A stretch of 64,000 nucleotides of DNA from the NCBI GenBank assembly GCA_000328365.1, contig KB293809.1:242389-306388 (forward strand), in the 5' to 3' direction. Source of the stretch: Capitella teleta. Its lineage: Eukaryota; Annelida; Polychaeta; Capitellidae. The translations under genes and the position numbers were made by a program. The notes beneath the pieces were generated by a model. That model was not told the DNA's origin. It was given only the letters and a program-made list of their open reading frames with translations, and ran no database searches. Shown piece by piece: positions 46,605-57,934 of this stretch (its first letter is position 1; every line of letters starts with the position of its first letter).

Positions 46605-48370
46605 TGAGATAACGATTTAATCTAATCCACGTCTAAAAATGATGTCAAAAACTACCCTTTCGGGCAATCTAGGCTTCATTTCAGAGCACCGACTGTCAAC
46701 GAGAGAGCAGTCCAGTGTACAATAATATCACAGGATGCAAATTTCACAAATTTAGACAATCGTCCGCCATGACTAGTGACATTAGCAAGTCACTCGCCTG
46801 AATTAATGTTGTTGTTTTGTTTTGTTTTTTTTTTTTTTTTTTTTTGTTTTTTTTTTTTTTTTTTTTTTTTTTCTTCTTTCGGGCTCTTCCTCTAAACGAT
46901 GGGTCATCGGCCTAGCTAACAAATGTGAAAATAATAGTCATAGCGTGTCCCCCCTGGCTGAGCCACTCGCGGTTTTGCACAAAATATTAAAGAAACGTCA
47001 ATCCGAGAAGAGAGAGAGAGAAAAAAAATCATGTTATAATCTAAGTAAAAAAAAAAAAAACAGAAAATATTTTCAAGAAAACAAATATTATTTTCTTCGT
47101 AATTTGAACGTTTTCGGTGCGCCAAAACCGGAACTACCTAGCGACAATCGAGTGGATGAATGGCAGGGTTGCCTGGCAACGGTTAGCGCGTAATTATAAG
47201 AAATCTGAGACAACGCGATGACCAGTTTTCATCATCATTAACGATGTCAGATCTTGAACACTAATTAACAGAAGAAGCTCATCTCCATATCTATGGAGTG
47301 CACTTTTGGCCCAATTCTGCGGAGACTAAATTGAGAGTGTACTCGTGCAGCACCATTTTTATTTCTCAGACATCTTGTTTAATTAGGTTACCTGAACCCA
47401 TTTTATTATGTTGGGGTTCAATGCTGTCACCGACTTGAATTCATGCCCTATATGGGTCATGGTCACCGCGTGTTATACACCAAATATAAAGATAATAATT
47501 ATACTACAGTAGTTCCACCATTCGTTATGGTATTGAACATGATAACGGCTCAGGTAGACTGCACACCACATGTATGTCAACTCAAAAACTAATATTATAG
47601 TCATCTATTTGTTTGCAATTATTCGTTTTTAGTAATAAGTACACAGTGGTTTGGGTGAAATGCCCACATAATAGTTCTCTGTTACGAGCTATTTTTGGCT
47701 TTTTGGTGAAATAATGCGCGACTTTCAATCAGTTTTAATAAATCTGGCTGTTTAACTTTAGTTGGATCGATCTGGTTACCCTGGCAACTTGCCGCGGTCT
47801 GAAAACCATTATGTCACGATAACATGAAACATTGCACAGTGTCAAAATGTGGTTCAAGGGTGGACAGTGATGGGTATTTATTTGTGCTCGAAGAAACAGA
47901 CTGCATTTTTGAAGCTGCCCTCGCTTTTATGCTCCCGAGGGATTTGAGTTTGTGTTGGTTTGATGGGTCCAATCAACTAGGGAAAGTATTAATTGTGTTA
48001 CTTGTTATTCCCGGCGAATAAAGCATTATTGAGCCAAAAAGACATCAATATTCTAATTCGATTATATTACAATCCCGGATTTCAGAAATTATTTTGATAT
48101 CCCGGATACCCGGATTTTGGACACCGGATTCAGATATCCGCCAATTCCTAGTTGTACCGACCGGATACGAGACAACCAGACTGAAGACGACCCCGTGACA
48201 CGCAACGTTCGCGGCAGGTGCTGCGCCCGTGAAATGCAACTGTCGCACCTGTGAACAAATGCAATTCAAAATCTTAATCAGGCGAAAACGACTTCCGCGA
48301 TTATCTCCCATTGACCACATCTGCAGCCAGCTGATAATTGGCCATTCGGCGCTTCCTTTGCGCATCGGCC
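46605..48370. other. Spacer upstream of the CHST-like gene
   Basis: Contains a long T tract (46826-46872, interrupted once) and A/G-rich DNA at 47010-47062. At 48072-48140 there are repeated CCCGGAT and CCGGATT words, perhaps a small palindromic repeat. No gene recognised. Confidence 0.4.
46826..46872 (+). repeat. Poly(T) tract
   Basis: About 46 bases of T with a single G, in a T/G-rich context. Low complexity; a likely site of assembly length error. Confidence 0.9.
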
Positions 48371-50527
48371 ATGGCCCGGATATGCTCTGCTTCTCGGATG
48401 TTAGCCGTCCTCATCATCGGGTCGACTTTCTTCACAGTTTACAAAGTAAAGGAAAGGCACAGCGAGTCAAAGAAAGGTTTGAACGTCAATCTTGTGTCCA
48501 TTGTTTATTCTTTGTTTATTGTAGATCTCGTCAATCCATACGACGACTTGGGAGCTAATCTGACGGAGATTGGCGATGACGTCAGCTTAGGGGTAGACGC
48601 GGGCGGAGATGAATTTATGTCCATGATGTCTGCAATGGAGGAGGCTGAAGGGGTCACGGGGTCACCGGCGGACAGTGAACCAGAGGAAGAAACGGGGTTG
48701 TCACAGGTCATTGTGGAAGAAGACGATGACGTCACCGGAGGAGAGGAAGAGGAGACAGTAGAAGAAGAGCAGGAGGAGGCAGACGGCGGGGAGGAGGAGG
48801 AGAAGGGTGAGGTGGTCCAGGAGGACGACTATTATGTTCCGGAAGACGAGGGCATCGCGGATGTTCCCGAAGAATTTCGCCCTCCAGACGACATTTTCTT
48901 CCACGATCTTCCTCAGCAAGAGCAGCTGCAGCTGCGAAAGAGTGAGCAGCCGGTATCGAAGGGAAAAGGCCTCCCGGATGTCGAGAAACCGAGCACTGAT
49001 CTACAAAAACTGCCAACAGATCTCATCAAGGAAATCGGAAAAGAAGTTGAGGAGGCTGAGGAAGAAAATGAAAACAAACATGAGGTGACCGCCTCCCCCA
49101 CTCCGCAACCCACCACTCCATCTCAGCCGGAGAACAAGCAAGCAGCACTGCCATTGAAACCAGAAAACCAAAAACCAAGCCCCGCAATAACTTCTACAAG
49201 TGTTCCTCCATCAAAATCCGAAAAACTGGTTGCCCAAGCAAAGCAACCGGTACAGGTTGCTGCTATTCCATCCGGGACTGCAGCGCCTGTTGTGCCAGTA
49301 CGCGTTGCGGAACCAAAAGCCTCAGCGCCAAGAGAAGAGGCACCTGTAGGTGGGGAGGCTGCGAAAGCAATGCCACAAGCACCACAACAACAACCACCAC
49401 AGCAGCAGCAACCACAGCAACAACAACAACAGGAGCAGCCGCAACCACAGCAACAACCACAGCAACAACCACAGCAGCAACAACAGCAGCAACAACAACC
49501 TGAGCAGCCGCAACTAGTCCAGGTTCAGCAAGAGCATATTCAGCAGCAACCAGAGCAACAACCAGAGCAACAACCAGAGCAACAACCAGAGCAACAACCA
49601 GAGCAACAACCAGAGCAACAACCGATTCAAGAGGCAACCCATGAAGACCAGATGCGCACTGCAGCCTGGGAACGAACCCAGGCCGAACGAAGGCAGCTGA
49701 TCAAAGGATATTGCACCGCGGCGCATATTCCTGGAGACGTGAGCTACATTACAGAGAAATCCGGCGCCACTCCGTCGTGGAGTGGCAATTACATGGTTGA
49801 CGACGAGAACAAAGTGATCTTCTGCAACATTCCCAAAACGGCCAGCACTTACCTGAAACTCGCCCTGGCGAACCACACGGGCAAGGTTCATTTCGACGAA
49901 AACCAAACGCCATCCCGACTGCAGATGGCTCACCGCTGGGATTTCCTGTCCAACGGCAACATTTATCCGTTGAACGAAAACCCGCCAGACGTGATTCTCT
50001 CAAAAGTCATCAGTTACAAGAAATTCATGTTTACCCGAAACCCCATTGAGCGGTTCATAGGAGCGTACAGGGAGAAGTTGGAGGAGCAGATCCGGCTGCC
50101 AGGGATCAACGAACTGGTCGTTCAGCACAGCCACCCGGAGTACAACCCAGTCCTGGACGGGCAACGGTACTCGACCTTCGCTGAGTTCACGAAATGGTTC
50201 AACGCGTTTGGTCACACCACGGACAACTGGAGCCACTACTACTTGAGCTGCATCCCCTGTTTCATGGAGTACGATTACATCGGACACGTCGAGGACATTG
50301 ACACGGATTTGTACAACATATTCGAGAAATTGTACGGCAAAAAGGCGGCCGACAACCTAGCTCAGACGGCGCAGACCATTAAAACGGCGACCAGTAAACG
50401 GCTGAAGGACACCCACGACCTAACCACCGCCTATCTGCACTCGCTGTCGGACTCTGAGAGGAAGAAGCTGTATGACGCATACGGAACTGATGCGGCCTTG
50501 TTTGGTTATGACTTCCCTAGTCTATGA
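48371..50527 (+). CDS. Carbohydrate sulfotransferase of the CHST8-14 (Sulfotransfer_2) type with long acidic/Gln-rich stem
   Basis: Read straight through, the frame gives 718 residues from an ATG in good context (GGCCATGG). It is a type II Golgi enzyme by layout: a short cytosolic end, a hydrophobic anchor (MLAVLIIGSTFFTVYKV, about 10-26), then a stem and a C-terminal catalytic domain. The domain starts near residue 475. IFCNIPKTASTYLKLA (483-498) is the PAPS 5'-phosphosulfate loop, FMFTRNPIERFIGAYREKL (553-571) the 3'-phosphate site, and IPCFMEYDYIGHVEDIDTDL is the usual late signature. Relatives transfer sulfate to GalNAc or HNK-1-type sugars; the acceptor here is unknown. The stem is unusually long: very acidic at about 50-170, then proline/lysine-rich, then Gln-rich (338-420) with PEQQ repeated tandemly. 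GTTTGA..TTTATTGTAG at 48477-48524 could be a 48-base in-frame intron; removing it gives 702 residues and takes out a second hydrophobic patch. Confidence 0.9.
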   Translation: MARICSASRMLAVLIIGSTFFTVYKVKERHSESKKGLNVNLVSIVYSLFIVDLVNPYDDLGANLTEIGDDVSLGVDAGGDEFMSMMSAMEEAEGVTGSPADSEPEEETGLSQVIVEEDDDVTGGEEEETVEEEQEEADGGEEEEKGEVVQEDDYYVPEDEGIADVPEEFRPPDDIFFHDLPQQEQLQLRKSEQPVSKGKGLPDVEKPSTDLQKLPTDLIKEIGKEVEEAEEENENKHEVTASPTPQPTTPSQPENKQAALPLKPENQKPSPAITSTSVPPSKSEKLVAQAKQPVQVAAIPSGTAAPVVPVRVAEPKASAPREEAPVGGEAAKAMPQAPQQQPPQQQQPQQQQQQEQPQPQQQPQQQPQQQQQQQQQPEQPQLVQVQQEHIQQQPEQQPEQQPEQQPEQQPEQQPEQQPIQEATHEDQMRTAAWERTQAERRQLIKGYCTAAHIPGDVSYITEKSGATPSWSGNYMVDDENKVIFCNIPKTASTYLKLALANHTGKVHFDENQTPSRLQMAHRWDFLSNGNIYPLNENPPDVILSKVISYKKFMFTRNPIERFIGAYREKLEEQIRLPGINELVVQHSHPEYNPVLDGQRYSTFAEFTKWFNAFGHTTDNWSHYYLSCIPCFMEYDYIGHVEDIDTDLYNIFEKLYGKKAADNLAQTAQTIKTATSKRLKDTHDLTTAYLHSLSDSERKKLYDAYGTDAALFGYDFPSL
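49381..49622 (+). repeat. Glutamine-coding CAA/CAG tract and 12-bp minisatellite within the CHST-like gene
   Basis: 49381-49515 is a mixed CAA/CAG tract coding Gln with scattered Pro. 49547-49622 is the 12-base unit CAACCAGAGCAA repeated about six times with almost no change, coding PEQQ. Interruption by CAA keeps the tract from being a pure CAG run. Tracts like this vary in length between individuals. The antisense frames rich in leucine and valine are shadows of it. Confidence 0.9.
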
Positions 50528-50822
50528 ATTAGTGTAATTTAATTGATTAATTTTTATGCTCAAATACACAATAATTTGCATTTGTGTCATCTGTTCCTAC
50601 AATGTTGTGATCAAATTAATTCAATATTCAATAATTCAATTACAGCTTAAAGCTCGAACACTTAATTATTAGTTGCGAGATGTTAGACAGTACTCAAGCA
50701 TTGAGTACATCGATGGCTTCATAACAAACCTATTAAATTTAAATAGTTAAATAGTTAAATAGTTAAATACGTATATATATTCACAACCAAATGACATCAA
50801 AGATTTCCCTCTCGGTTAACAG

Positions 50823-50828
50823 TTTTAT
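50823..50828 (-). terminator. Candidate polyadenylation signal for the FoxH-like gene
   Basis: AATAAA on the minus strand, about 60 bases after the stop codon of the forkhead gene. Confidence 0.55.
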
Positions 50829-50888
50829 TCAAAAATACAAATATGAAATGTATGAAATTCACAGCAGCGAGGCATAGTCCGGGTGCAC

Positions 50889-52035
50889 TTATTGCAGTGA
50901 AGCGAAGGCCGCGAGTTGATCGACGGGAGACGGGGAAGCCTGGGAATCATAACGCTGAAATGAGGGCGTTATGATTGCGGGAGATGCCTCTGCAGCATAA
51001 CGGTCACTTGTAGCATCACAGCACGGCGGTATCATAACGTTATTATTGTGATCATCTGTGAGTTCTAATCCAGGTTCTTGGCCGAGAACAGCAGATGCAC
51101 GAGCGACCGTAAATTGTTCATTGAAGATAATTTGCTGAATGGAGAAATCAGTGTAACGTGAACTTGCGGTTGAGTTATCAGCGAGTAGTGAGAGATTCCT
51201 TGCAGCGTTGCAGCCAGCTTTGTCCCTGGGCGACAAACTGGAAGGCCCGGGTATTCCGATCTGATCAAAGAGGTCGTCCTTGAAGTTCCCTTGCTTCTTA
51301 GACTGAGCAACGAACGCTGTTTCAGGCACGAGCGACAGATCGACCGACCAGACCTTCCACCTGGATCTCCTGGGGCTCTGCGAGTGGATGAAGCAGGGGT
51401 ACACAGAGAGGGTGTGTCGCACGGAGCTCTCCCATCCGGTGTACGCCGAGTTTCCAAAGAACACAAACAGGCTGCGCAGTTGGGTGAATATCTCGGCCGT
51501 GGTCAAGCACTTCCGGTCAGAGCTCCAGATGGCGGCGGCGACCATTCCGACGTAAGGGTAGGGAGGTTTGCCGTAGCGACGGTAGGGGGCTCTGGGGTGC
51601 CTCCAGGGAGACTGAGAGGGAGGGCATCGTAATGACGCCTACTGTGGTGGCTGCTGCGTGGATGACGTCGACTGGCTGATGACGACGTCAAAGGGGTGGA
51701 ACTGCGAGGTAAATTGTGAGAATAAATCGACATGGTAATTATGTTAATGTTATATTTATAGGCTGATATATGATGATATAATCTGCCGTCTTATGCAGCA
51801 CAGTAAATTAATTAATCCACTAATGACGTACACTACATCTACAGTCTACAGTTAGTGGGGTACCCGTTAACGTCAGAATGATGGATTAATACCTTGGTAT
51901 CACGCATACATTATAGTTGACCTTCCCTTTAATTAGTTATAATGTTCAGTCGCAGCGTACATCTCTAATCGCAGATATAATTATAAATAATCAGACACAC
52001 CTCAAAAGAGCAGCCTCGGCGTTTTCATTCGACAT
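50889..52035 (-). CDS. FoxH-like forkhead transcription factor, two exons inferred
   Basis: Exon 2 (about 51600 to 50889) encodes a forkhead domain. It opens KPPYPYVGMVAAAIWSS, goes through the recognition helix GWESSVRHTLSVYPCF, and ends WKVWSVDLSLVPETAF. That wing-2 end, WSVDLSLVP, is closest to FoxH1 (FAST1), where WAVDVSLIP occurs, hence the call. FoxH proteins act with Smads in Nodal/Activin signalling. The usual N-S-I-R-H-N helix is S-S-V-R-H-T here. After the domain, DFSIQQIIF (about 164-170 for the core) fits an eh1 motif that binds Groucho/TLE repressors. Exon 1 is inferred as 52001-52035, encoding MSNENAEAALL, with donor GAG/GTGTGT; acceptors after CTGGAG (51600) or CCCCAG (51591) both keep the frame. 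This gives about 248 residues. A different minus-strand frame at 51503-51733 overlaps exon 2 but lacks the domain. The gene is convergent with the CHST-like gene, 361 bases apart. Confidence 0.8.
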
Positions 52036-53219
52036 CTCACTCCTCTCGTTCCTCCGAAGGGAAAGTTGCCAATGACAAGCTCCGGATGAAGGAAATTAAT
52101 TAATGCGTTATCAAATCTGTGATAGCTTCGTGAAGTGGAGGACCAGTCTAATTGACCAGTGGGAGGGTCAGCTTGGTCAGTCAGGTTGAATTGTTGCCCC
52201 CCAAAAAAATGTGAAGATATAATATCACCGCATCATATGATAACTGTATACTTAATGGCATATCAATATTAGGAATTAATCGTGCTGTTATAACAGCATC
52301 GTGTATATTAGTGAATAATATAATAGATTATGTAATAGATGACACCCCTTCAAGAAATCTTTTGAACTCGCCCAGTGCGTCGCCTTGGGGCGCAATCGTC
52401 GAGGGTCGCAGACTTCCAGTCATCGCGCGAACCACTGTGCAAACAAGGTCTCTTTGCTTCGCTGCTTGAGTTGAGCAAAAATTCTCCTCTTTTATTTGGG
52501 GAATTGATAATTAAACGCGAAATCGGCCGAAAAGGGCAGAAAGACAAACAGGAGAAATGGGATGAAGTAAACAACGATTGAAATCCGGCGTTTGATTCGT
52601 GATTAGTAAACTGTGGTCACCGTCACACTGGTCATCGGTTAGCGTTTCGGCAACCGGCGAACCCCTGATTGCATGCACGTCGTGTATTTTAATTTATTTT
52701 CAAAATAATGAGCTGTATTAGTTAGAATTATGTTAACTTAATGACAAGACTCGAGTCAGTCGGCGTAATTTGGAAAAAACCCAACTCACGCATGTATGAC
52801 TTAAAAAGCACGCATTCGCGAATTCGTGTTGTACTTTATGTACATTGAGAATATTTTTATTTGTTCTTTAAATTTTACCGTCGAATCGAATAAACATTGA
52901 AATCTGCTTAGCAACGATTTATGTACACGTACGCACACTTCATTGTGGGCAATAAACTCTTTCTTGCGCAACACGGGATTTCAAGATGGCGGCCTGCGTG
53001 GAACACACGAGTCAATCCGAGACTAATTAATTTGCAATCGGCGTCTCCGTTGCACTCATGAGTGAATGTTAGAGTCAGGCTCCCTTTCGAGGGTCAAAGG
53101 TCTTTAACTCACGAGTCACGCACGGTTCGTGGTTCAAGCGGCAAATACCGTCAAATACGCATGCGCGCTATTCTGACTGACGTCGGCAAACTTCAAAGCG
53201 GCAGCAGAGCACTGTATAT
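52036..53219. other. Spacer upstream of the FoxH-like gene
   Basis: The promoter of the forkhead gene should lie here on the minus strand, but I see no clear TATA box. Chance frames only. Confidence 0.3.
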
Positions 53220-53224
53220 AATAG

Positions 53225-53590
53225 TGAAAATCATGGAATGAATGAATGAAATATTTATTTTCTAGCGCCATAATATCAAATAAAACTGTATAGTACATAA
53301 AAAAAGCAATTTGAAATATATATATATATAAAAGAATATCGAAAAGAATAAGGAAAAAATAACTGTATTGAAATTTATGACATATGACTAACTAATAATT
53401 TATAATTGATATAGCTGTATCGGAGTGTCAGTATAGTACAACAGACTTCGCTTGCACTTAAATGTGTAATGAAAATCATCTTTAATTGGCGACATCTGTA
53501 TGTGTTGATATTTATAATATTATTTACAAGATTATTTTACAAGAGAATGAAGACAAAAAATAAATAAATAAAAAATAAATAAAAAAACAG
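53225..53590 (-). repeat. Possible retroposon tail with GAATGAATGAATG head and A-rich end
   Basis: Starts GGAATGAATGAATGAAATAT then TTATTTTCTAGCGCC and has an AT-repeat near 53320. It ends in an A/AAAT-rich run (53556-53588). The GAATGAATG plus TTTATTT edge resembles the 3' tail of the LINE at 26580. No reverse-transcriptase sequence could be read, so the class is uncertain. Confidence 0.35.
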
Positions 53591-54562
53591 TTTAGCGAGC
53601 ACCAGAGTTAAGGATGTGTTCTTATATATTCTGGAGGTTACCGGTATGCGGGTGGATCAAACGATTGACCGCGTCGACAAAGCTTTGAGCTTCTTTTTGC
53701 AATTGCTTTTAATTGTTTTGGTTGTCTCCGCTCGCCTCACTCAGAGTGGTCACGTGGTATCCAGACTTGGTTTCGTTGTTAAGACAAACGCGCATGTCTA
53801 TACTAACATGAACATACTATATTGACGATCGCTAATTGGATGACAGTGAACGTTATGACAGAGCAAAGGAAGACGCATGCGAAGTGACTCGGCAATTATC
53901 GGGCTGGGGTTCGGCCGCTCTCGGAAATCTACCGTACGAAGTTTTTTGCTATAATGCAAAGAGCCCCCCGATCTGTGCGTTGAGACTCCGTTAATTTTTG
54001 TGAGTGAATATTAATTGATCGACCAACATCTGAAAGTTCTTGGAAACACTACTTCGCCTGGCATGGTGAGTGCAATGGAATAATTACTAGTATATATTGG
54101 ATTATCCGCCTGGTTTCAAATAAGCGAAAAGGACACGTGGCAATTTGACAACCATGCACTATGATGCAGATCAAGCAGCTTTGTTATTGAAGCTCTTTGG
54201 TGCACTTTGTTTGTTTTTGTTTGGTTTTTTTTTGTTTTTGTTTTGTTTTGTTTTTTGTTTTGTTTTTTTTTGCGTAGATATGGAGACAAGCTTCTACATG
54301 TTAGTACAATAGTATTATACAAGATCAGACATCGCGCATATGAAACGTGGTCATCACGTGACCACCAATTTCCTACACGCGCCATCCGTTGCCATGGTAA
54401 CCCTGTAATTCGTTACATCGCAGATTCCGGCTTCGGCGCACTGAAAACGGTCAAATTGTGAACAAATTAATGATATTTTAACAAATTTGAGCTCCGTTTT
54501 ATCTTTCGTATATTTTTAATCGCATCATAGCATGAATTTTATATCGGATAGACCCTTTTTCA

Positions 54563-54598
<36 letters not shown>

Positions 54599-55600
54599 CG
54601 CATCAAAAGAAGAAATTTTTATATCAGTAAGAATACATGCAACACTAAATGGATCAAGTAAAATGGTTTCTGATTACGTAATAAGATAACGCCTACGCTC
54701 TTACTTATTTGTCCCATGCACATTAACTCGACCCAAGCGCACTGATTATTAGCACGATGGTCAACCCCCATGTCGGCACAGGGGGCCTAGGCAATTATGC
54801 ACGACCTTTGCAATTCGTTAATTCCTCTCACCAAACTTCATTTACTTCATGGATATTAATACACACAGATGGATCTAAAAGTCTATGCAACCCGTTCGAG
54901 TGTGTTTTCTCCAAGAGCGCGTGATATATTGCAATATCGAATTCTTGTTCCTCTTCTACCTGTAGCCATGATTACGAAATTCAATCGATCGACACAAGCC
55001 TTCCACAAAAGCCGTTTGTTGAGGAGTTTCAAAGAACAGTGACATCATAACGCATTCCATCCACCTATTATAATTTTTGAAATAAAAAGTCATTCTGGTG
55101 AAGAGAACAGGTTTCTGATAAAAAGGGCGAATATTTGAAAGCCCCGAGAGCATCTGAATTAACTGTACTTCTTTTGTGTTTTGTTCACGGGTTGGTAAAT
55201 AAATGAATAAAAAATAAATGAATGATTTCATTTATCTATTTATATATTTATTATCATATGCTGTGAGCAGCATTTTATGCCAATTATTGCTAAGCAGCTA
55301 AAGTGAGTCCGTGTGTCCCTTGTAAGCTGTTGACCCCTGTGCATGCGTTGAGGGCTACCAGGCGCCGTCCTCGTTCATGCACAGGATCTGTCAACACTTA
55401 TGCCTCACAGACTGGCGACTGCTGCAATCGGATAAAATCTAATGCTTTATAATTATGTTGCTATTAATTTATTTTGGTGTTGTGAGTTTTTAGCCCAGGG
55501 GAAGGATCCCGCCATAGGTTTTCTCACGTGTTTAGCACCCAGCAATAGATTTTAGTTGTTATATATTTTTTCTGTCTATGTCATATTGCATGTGTATGCA
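53591..55600. other. Spacer with low-complexity tracts
   Basis: Has TTTTGTTTTG-type runs at 54205-54272 and an A run of about 32 at 54562-54593. Around 53840-54065 lies a less AT-rich stretch that could hold a promoter, but no coding exon follows that I can support. Confidence 0.3.
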
Positions 55601-55823
55601 AAAATAAATATTATGTAGATTAATTAATTAATAAATTTATCTATTTATGATTAATAAAGTTATTTATTTATAAGGAATTTTAATACTGTTATTAACGTTT
55701 TCAGTGCGTCAAAACAATTATTTTAATAATTTATTATCTTATTGATTTATTAAGATAATAATTTATTAACTTATTAACTGAATAACTTATTAAGATATAA
55801 ACTTATTAATTTGATAACTCATT

Positions 55824-55826
55824 AAT

Positions 55827-55901
<75 letters not shown>

Positions 55902-55917
55902 TGTATTTATTTATTTA
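55824..55917 (+). repeat. (TTTA)n microsatellite
   Basis: About 23 copies of TTTA with one TATG-type interruption near the end, in a wider region (55610-55820) of degenerate TTAT/TTAA words. Confidence 0.95.
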
Positions 55918-57934
55918 ATCAGTTGCTATTTGATGCTCACTTTAGTGGTTATACTTTAGTCCTCCTTTGTGTTGCATGCGTTTGTTCTTTTCGGAACTCA
56001 TGTTCGTATTCAGAGGACGTCGCTTTCTTGGAGATTCAATTTTTGGTTTGAGTGCCTGGAAACTACTCCACCTACCGATGCGATGGTTTGCTACGAGTCT
56101 GCATTGCATTGTTTGCGTGGGAGCGAGACTTGATAACACTGATTGTGGATCGAATCGATGCCATGGAACGCCCATCGCAAAGACACCGGCAAAAGATATC
56201 GATTCGGTTCGGGAAATTCACGAAGTTTCCTTCCATTTAATTGCTGGTGCAACTCCGGTTTTGTTGTTGTTGTTGTTGTTTTGTCTTTCGCTACAATTAC
56301 AATTTCAGTTGGTTCCCCCTTTAATTATAGTACAGTCGACCCTCATTAATCCGGCCAGGTTTGTTTCAAATGATTCTTGTCGGATTAATGAGGGAGTCGG
56401 AGTAACAAATTCGCGTCAACCCGGGTCCCTATATGGCATCCCTATGGTCTGTAGTTCAGTGTAAACGTTTTTATGCTCACTTAATGTAATTTACTTGTGA
56501 AACTCTTAACTTACATACAGAGGTGCAAAGCTTGTTGCTCTGATTATAAATGACTGACATAAAACAAATATTTGACTGATAATGAAAAATGAAGAAGACA
56601 CTGAGGGGCATTTATTATTTAATAGGCTGTTTATTACAAAATGCCACGGGATTTTCATGAAAAATATACATTTTTTTTTTTTTAACAGAGCAAGGTTGGG
56701 GCTGAAAAAACCCCACAGCACAAGTAAACGCAGTATGCAGTGCTCCCTCCAACACGAGGAGCTCGAAAAAGGAGGCAAATAATGAAATAAATGACTTGGC
56801 ATCCAGATCTGCTGGCTCAATAACTGCTGTCGAGATTCGGCTTTTCACGTGAAACAGTAGCACCAGGACGACCCAGTAGATGCACATGGCACTGCCGTAA
56901 CCCAAGGTGGCGAATAGACTGACTGGTCATATAACGCCTTAGCCGAGAGACAAGGGAATCACAGACAATCGACACGCCCATTTTCATTGAATCAAGAAAT
57001 TTGAGCAGTTAAACGCAGTGACAAGCAGTAAATTTTTTGTCACACACGCTGTGCGAGTGATATGTATACAATGTTAGAGACGTAGTTCACTCGAGTCGAT
57101 AAACGTCGTAATGATAACAAAATATTGTAAAAGCTGAAATGAGAACTTGACGGATCAGTGTCAGCGAAGCAGAGGAAGCTGACACTGCGCCTGCGCATAT
57201 TATTGTTTCAAGCTTTCTGCTTTATTCGCTAGAGGCGCTGCTCTCGCTACGAAATATTCGGCGTCTTTACTTCGCATAAAGATAATTTTGCTGCTCAAAA
57301 TTTGTCACTACAGACTTTGACCAATGCATGATTTAAAACAACTTTTAAAAGCTTTAACTTATGTATATTTTGATTATATTCTTAATTTTATTCTTCATCG
57401 AAGTTTGCTACACGAGAGCATCAACAATTGAGTGAATATGATTGAAAAACAAAAAGAGCTGATTCATTTCAAGGAAATTGCTACACACATTGTACGCAAG
57501 TGTGTGTACGGGAGCGGAAGTGACACGAGGGCCTTTCTGGACTGATTGCAGTCGGGCGGTGCGTTCCACCGGGTGAGCCACCATCGAAATTCCGAGGTGT
57601 AACCCATATTTGCTTCGTCATCCGCAAAGAACAACCTCGTTATAACTTTCTCTGTGATCTGTTCAGACGACATCGAATTTCAGCTCAGCTTACATCAACA
57701 CTCAAGAACGGAATCAGCGAACACATCGATGATGCTTCAGAGGTAGGAGTTACATAACACGACCTATATAATCGCCTTGGTGGACAACCAAACTTCACAT
57801 AGAGAACAAGCAACAAACCCCACTGGAGGGTAAATATTGCATTTGCGCCGGGCAGCGACATCGGGCGATGCATGCTGCGCTAAATCAATGTCGCTCTTCA
57901 ATCGCACTTCTGAGACCGCAAGCAGCAATTCACC
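55918..57934. other. Spacer upstream of the apple/jacalin gene
   Basis: Includes a GTTGTTGTTGTTGTTGTT run at 56263-56280 and the short Tigger-type end at 56333-56400. Two chance frames on the plus strand (up to 165 codons at 55967-56464) have no domain and run through the repeat, so they are not called genes. Confidence 0.35.
56333..56400. mobile_element. Tigger-type terminal fragment
   Basis: TACAGTCGACCCTCATTAAT then CCGG is very close to the known Tigger 5' end (CAGTCGACCCTCGTTAATTC). About 40 bases on is TCGGATTAATGAGGG, the inverted subterminal copy. No transposase and no second end were found. It is a different subfamily from the element at 18612-19640. Confidence 0.65.

Noticed and set aside
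49263-49937. Leucine- and valine-rich minus-strand frames
   Set aside because: They are the antisense of the CAA/CAG tract in the CHST-like gene.
51503-51733. Minus-strand frame starting MSIYSHNLPRSSTP as the N-terminus of the forkhead gene
   Set aside because: It runs in a different frame from the forkhead domain and overlaps it. A better in-phase exon 1 lies at 52001-52035.
55967-56464. 165-codon plus-strand frame
   Set aside because: It includes the GTT run and the Tigger-type end and has no domain or gene-like start.
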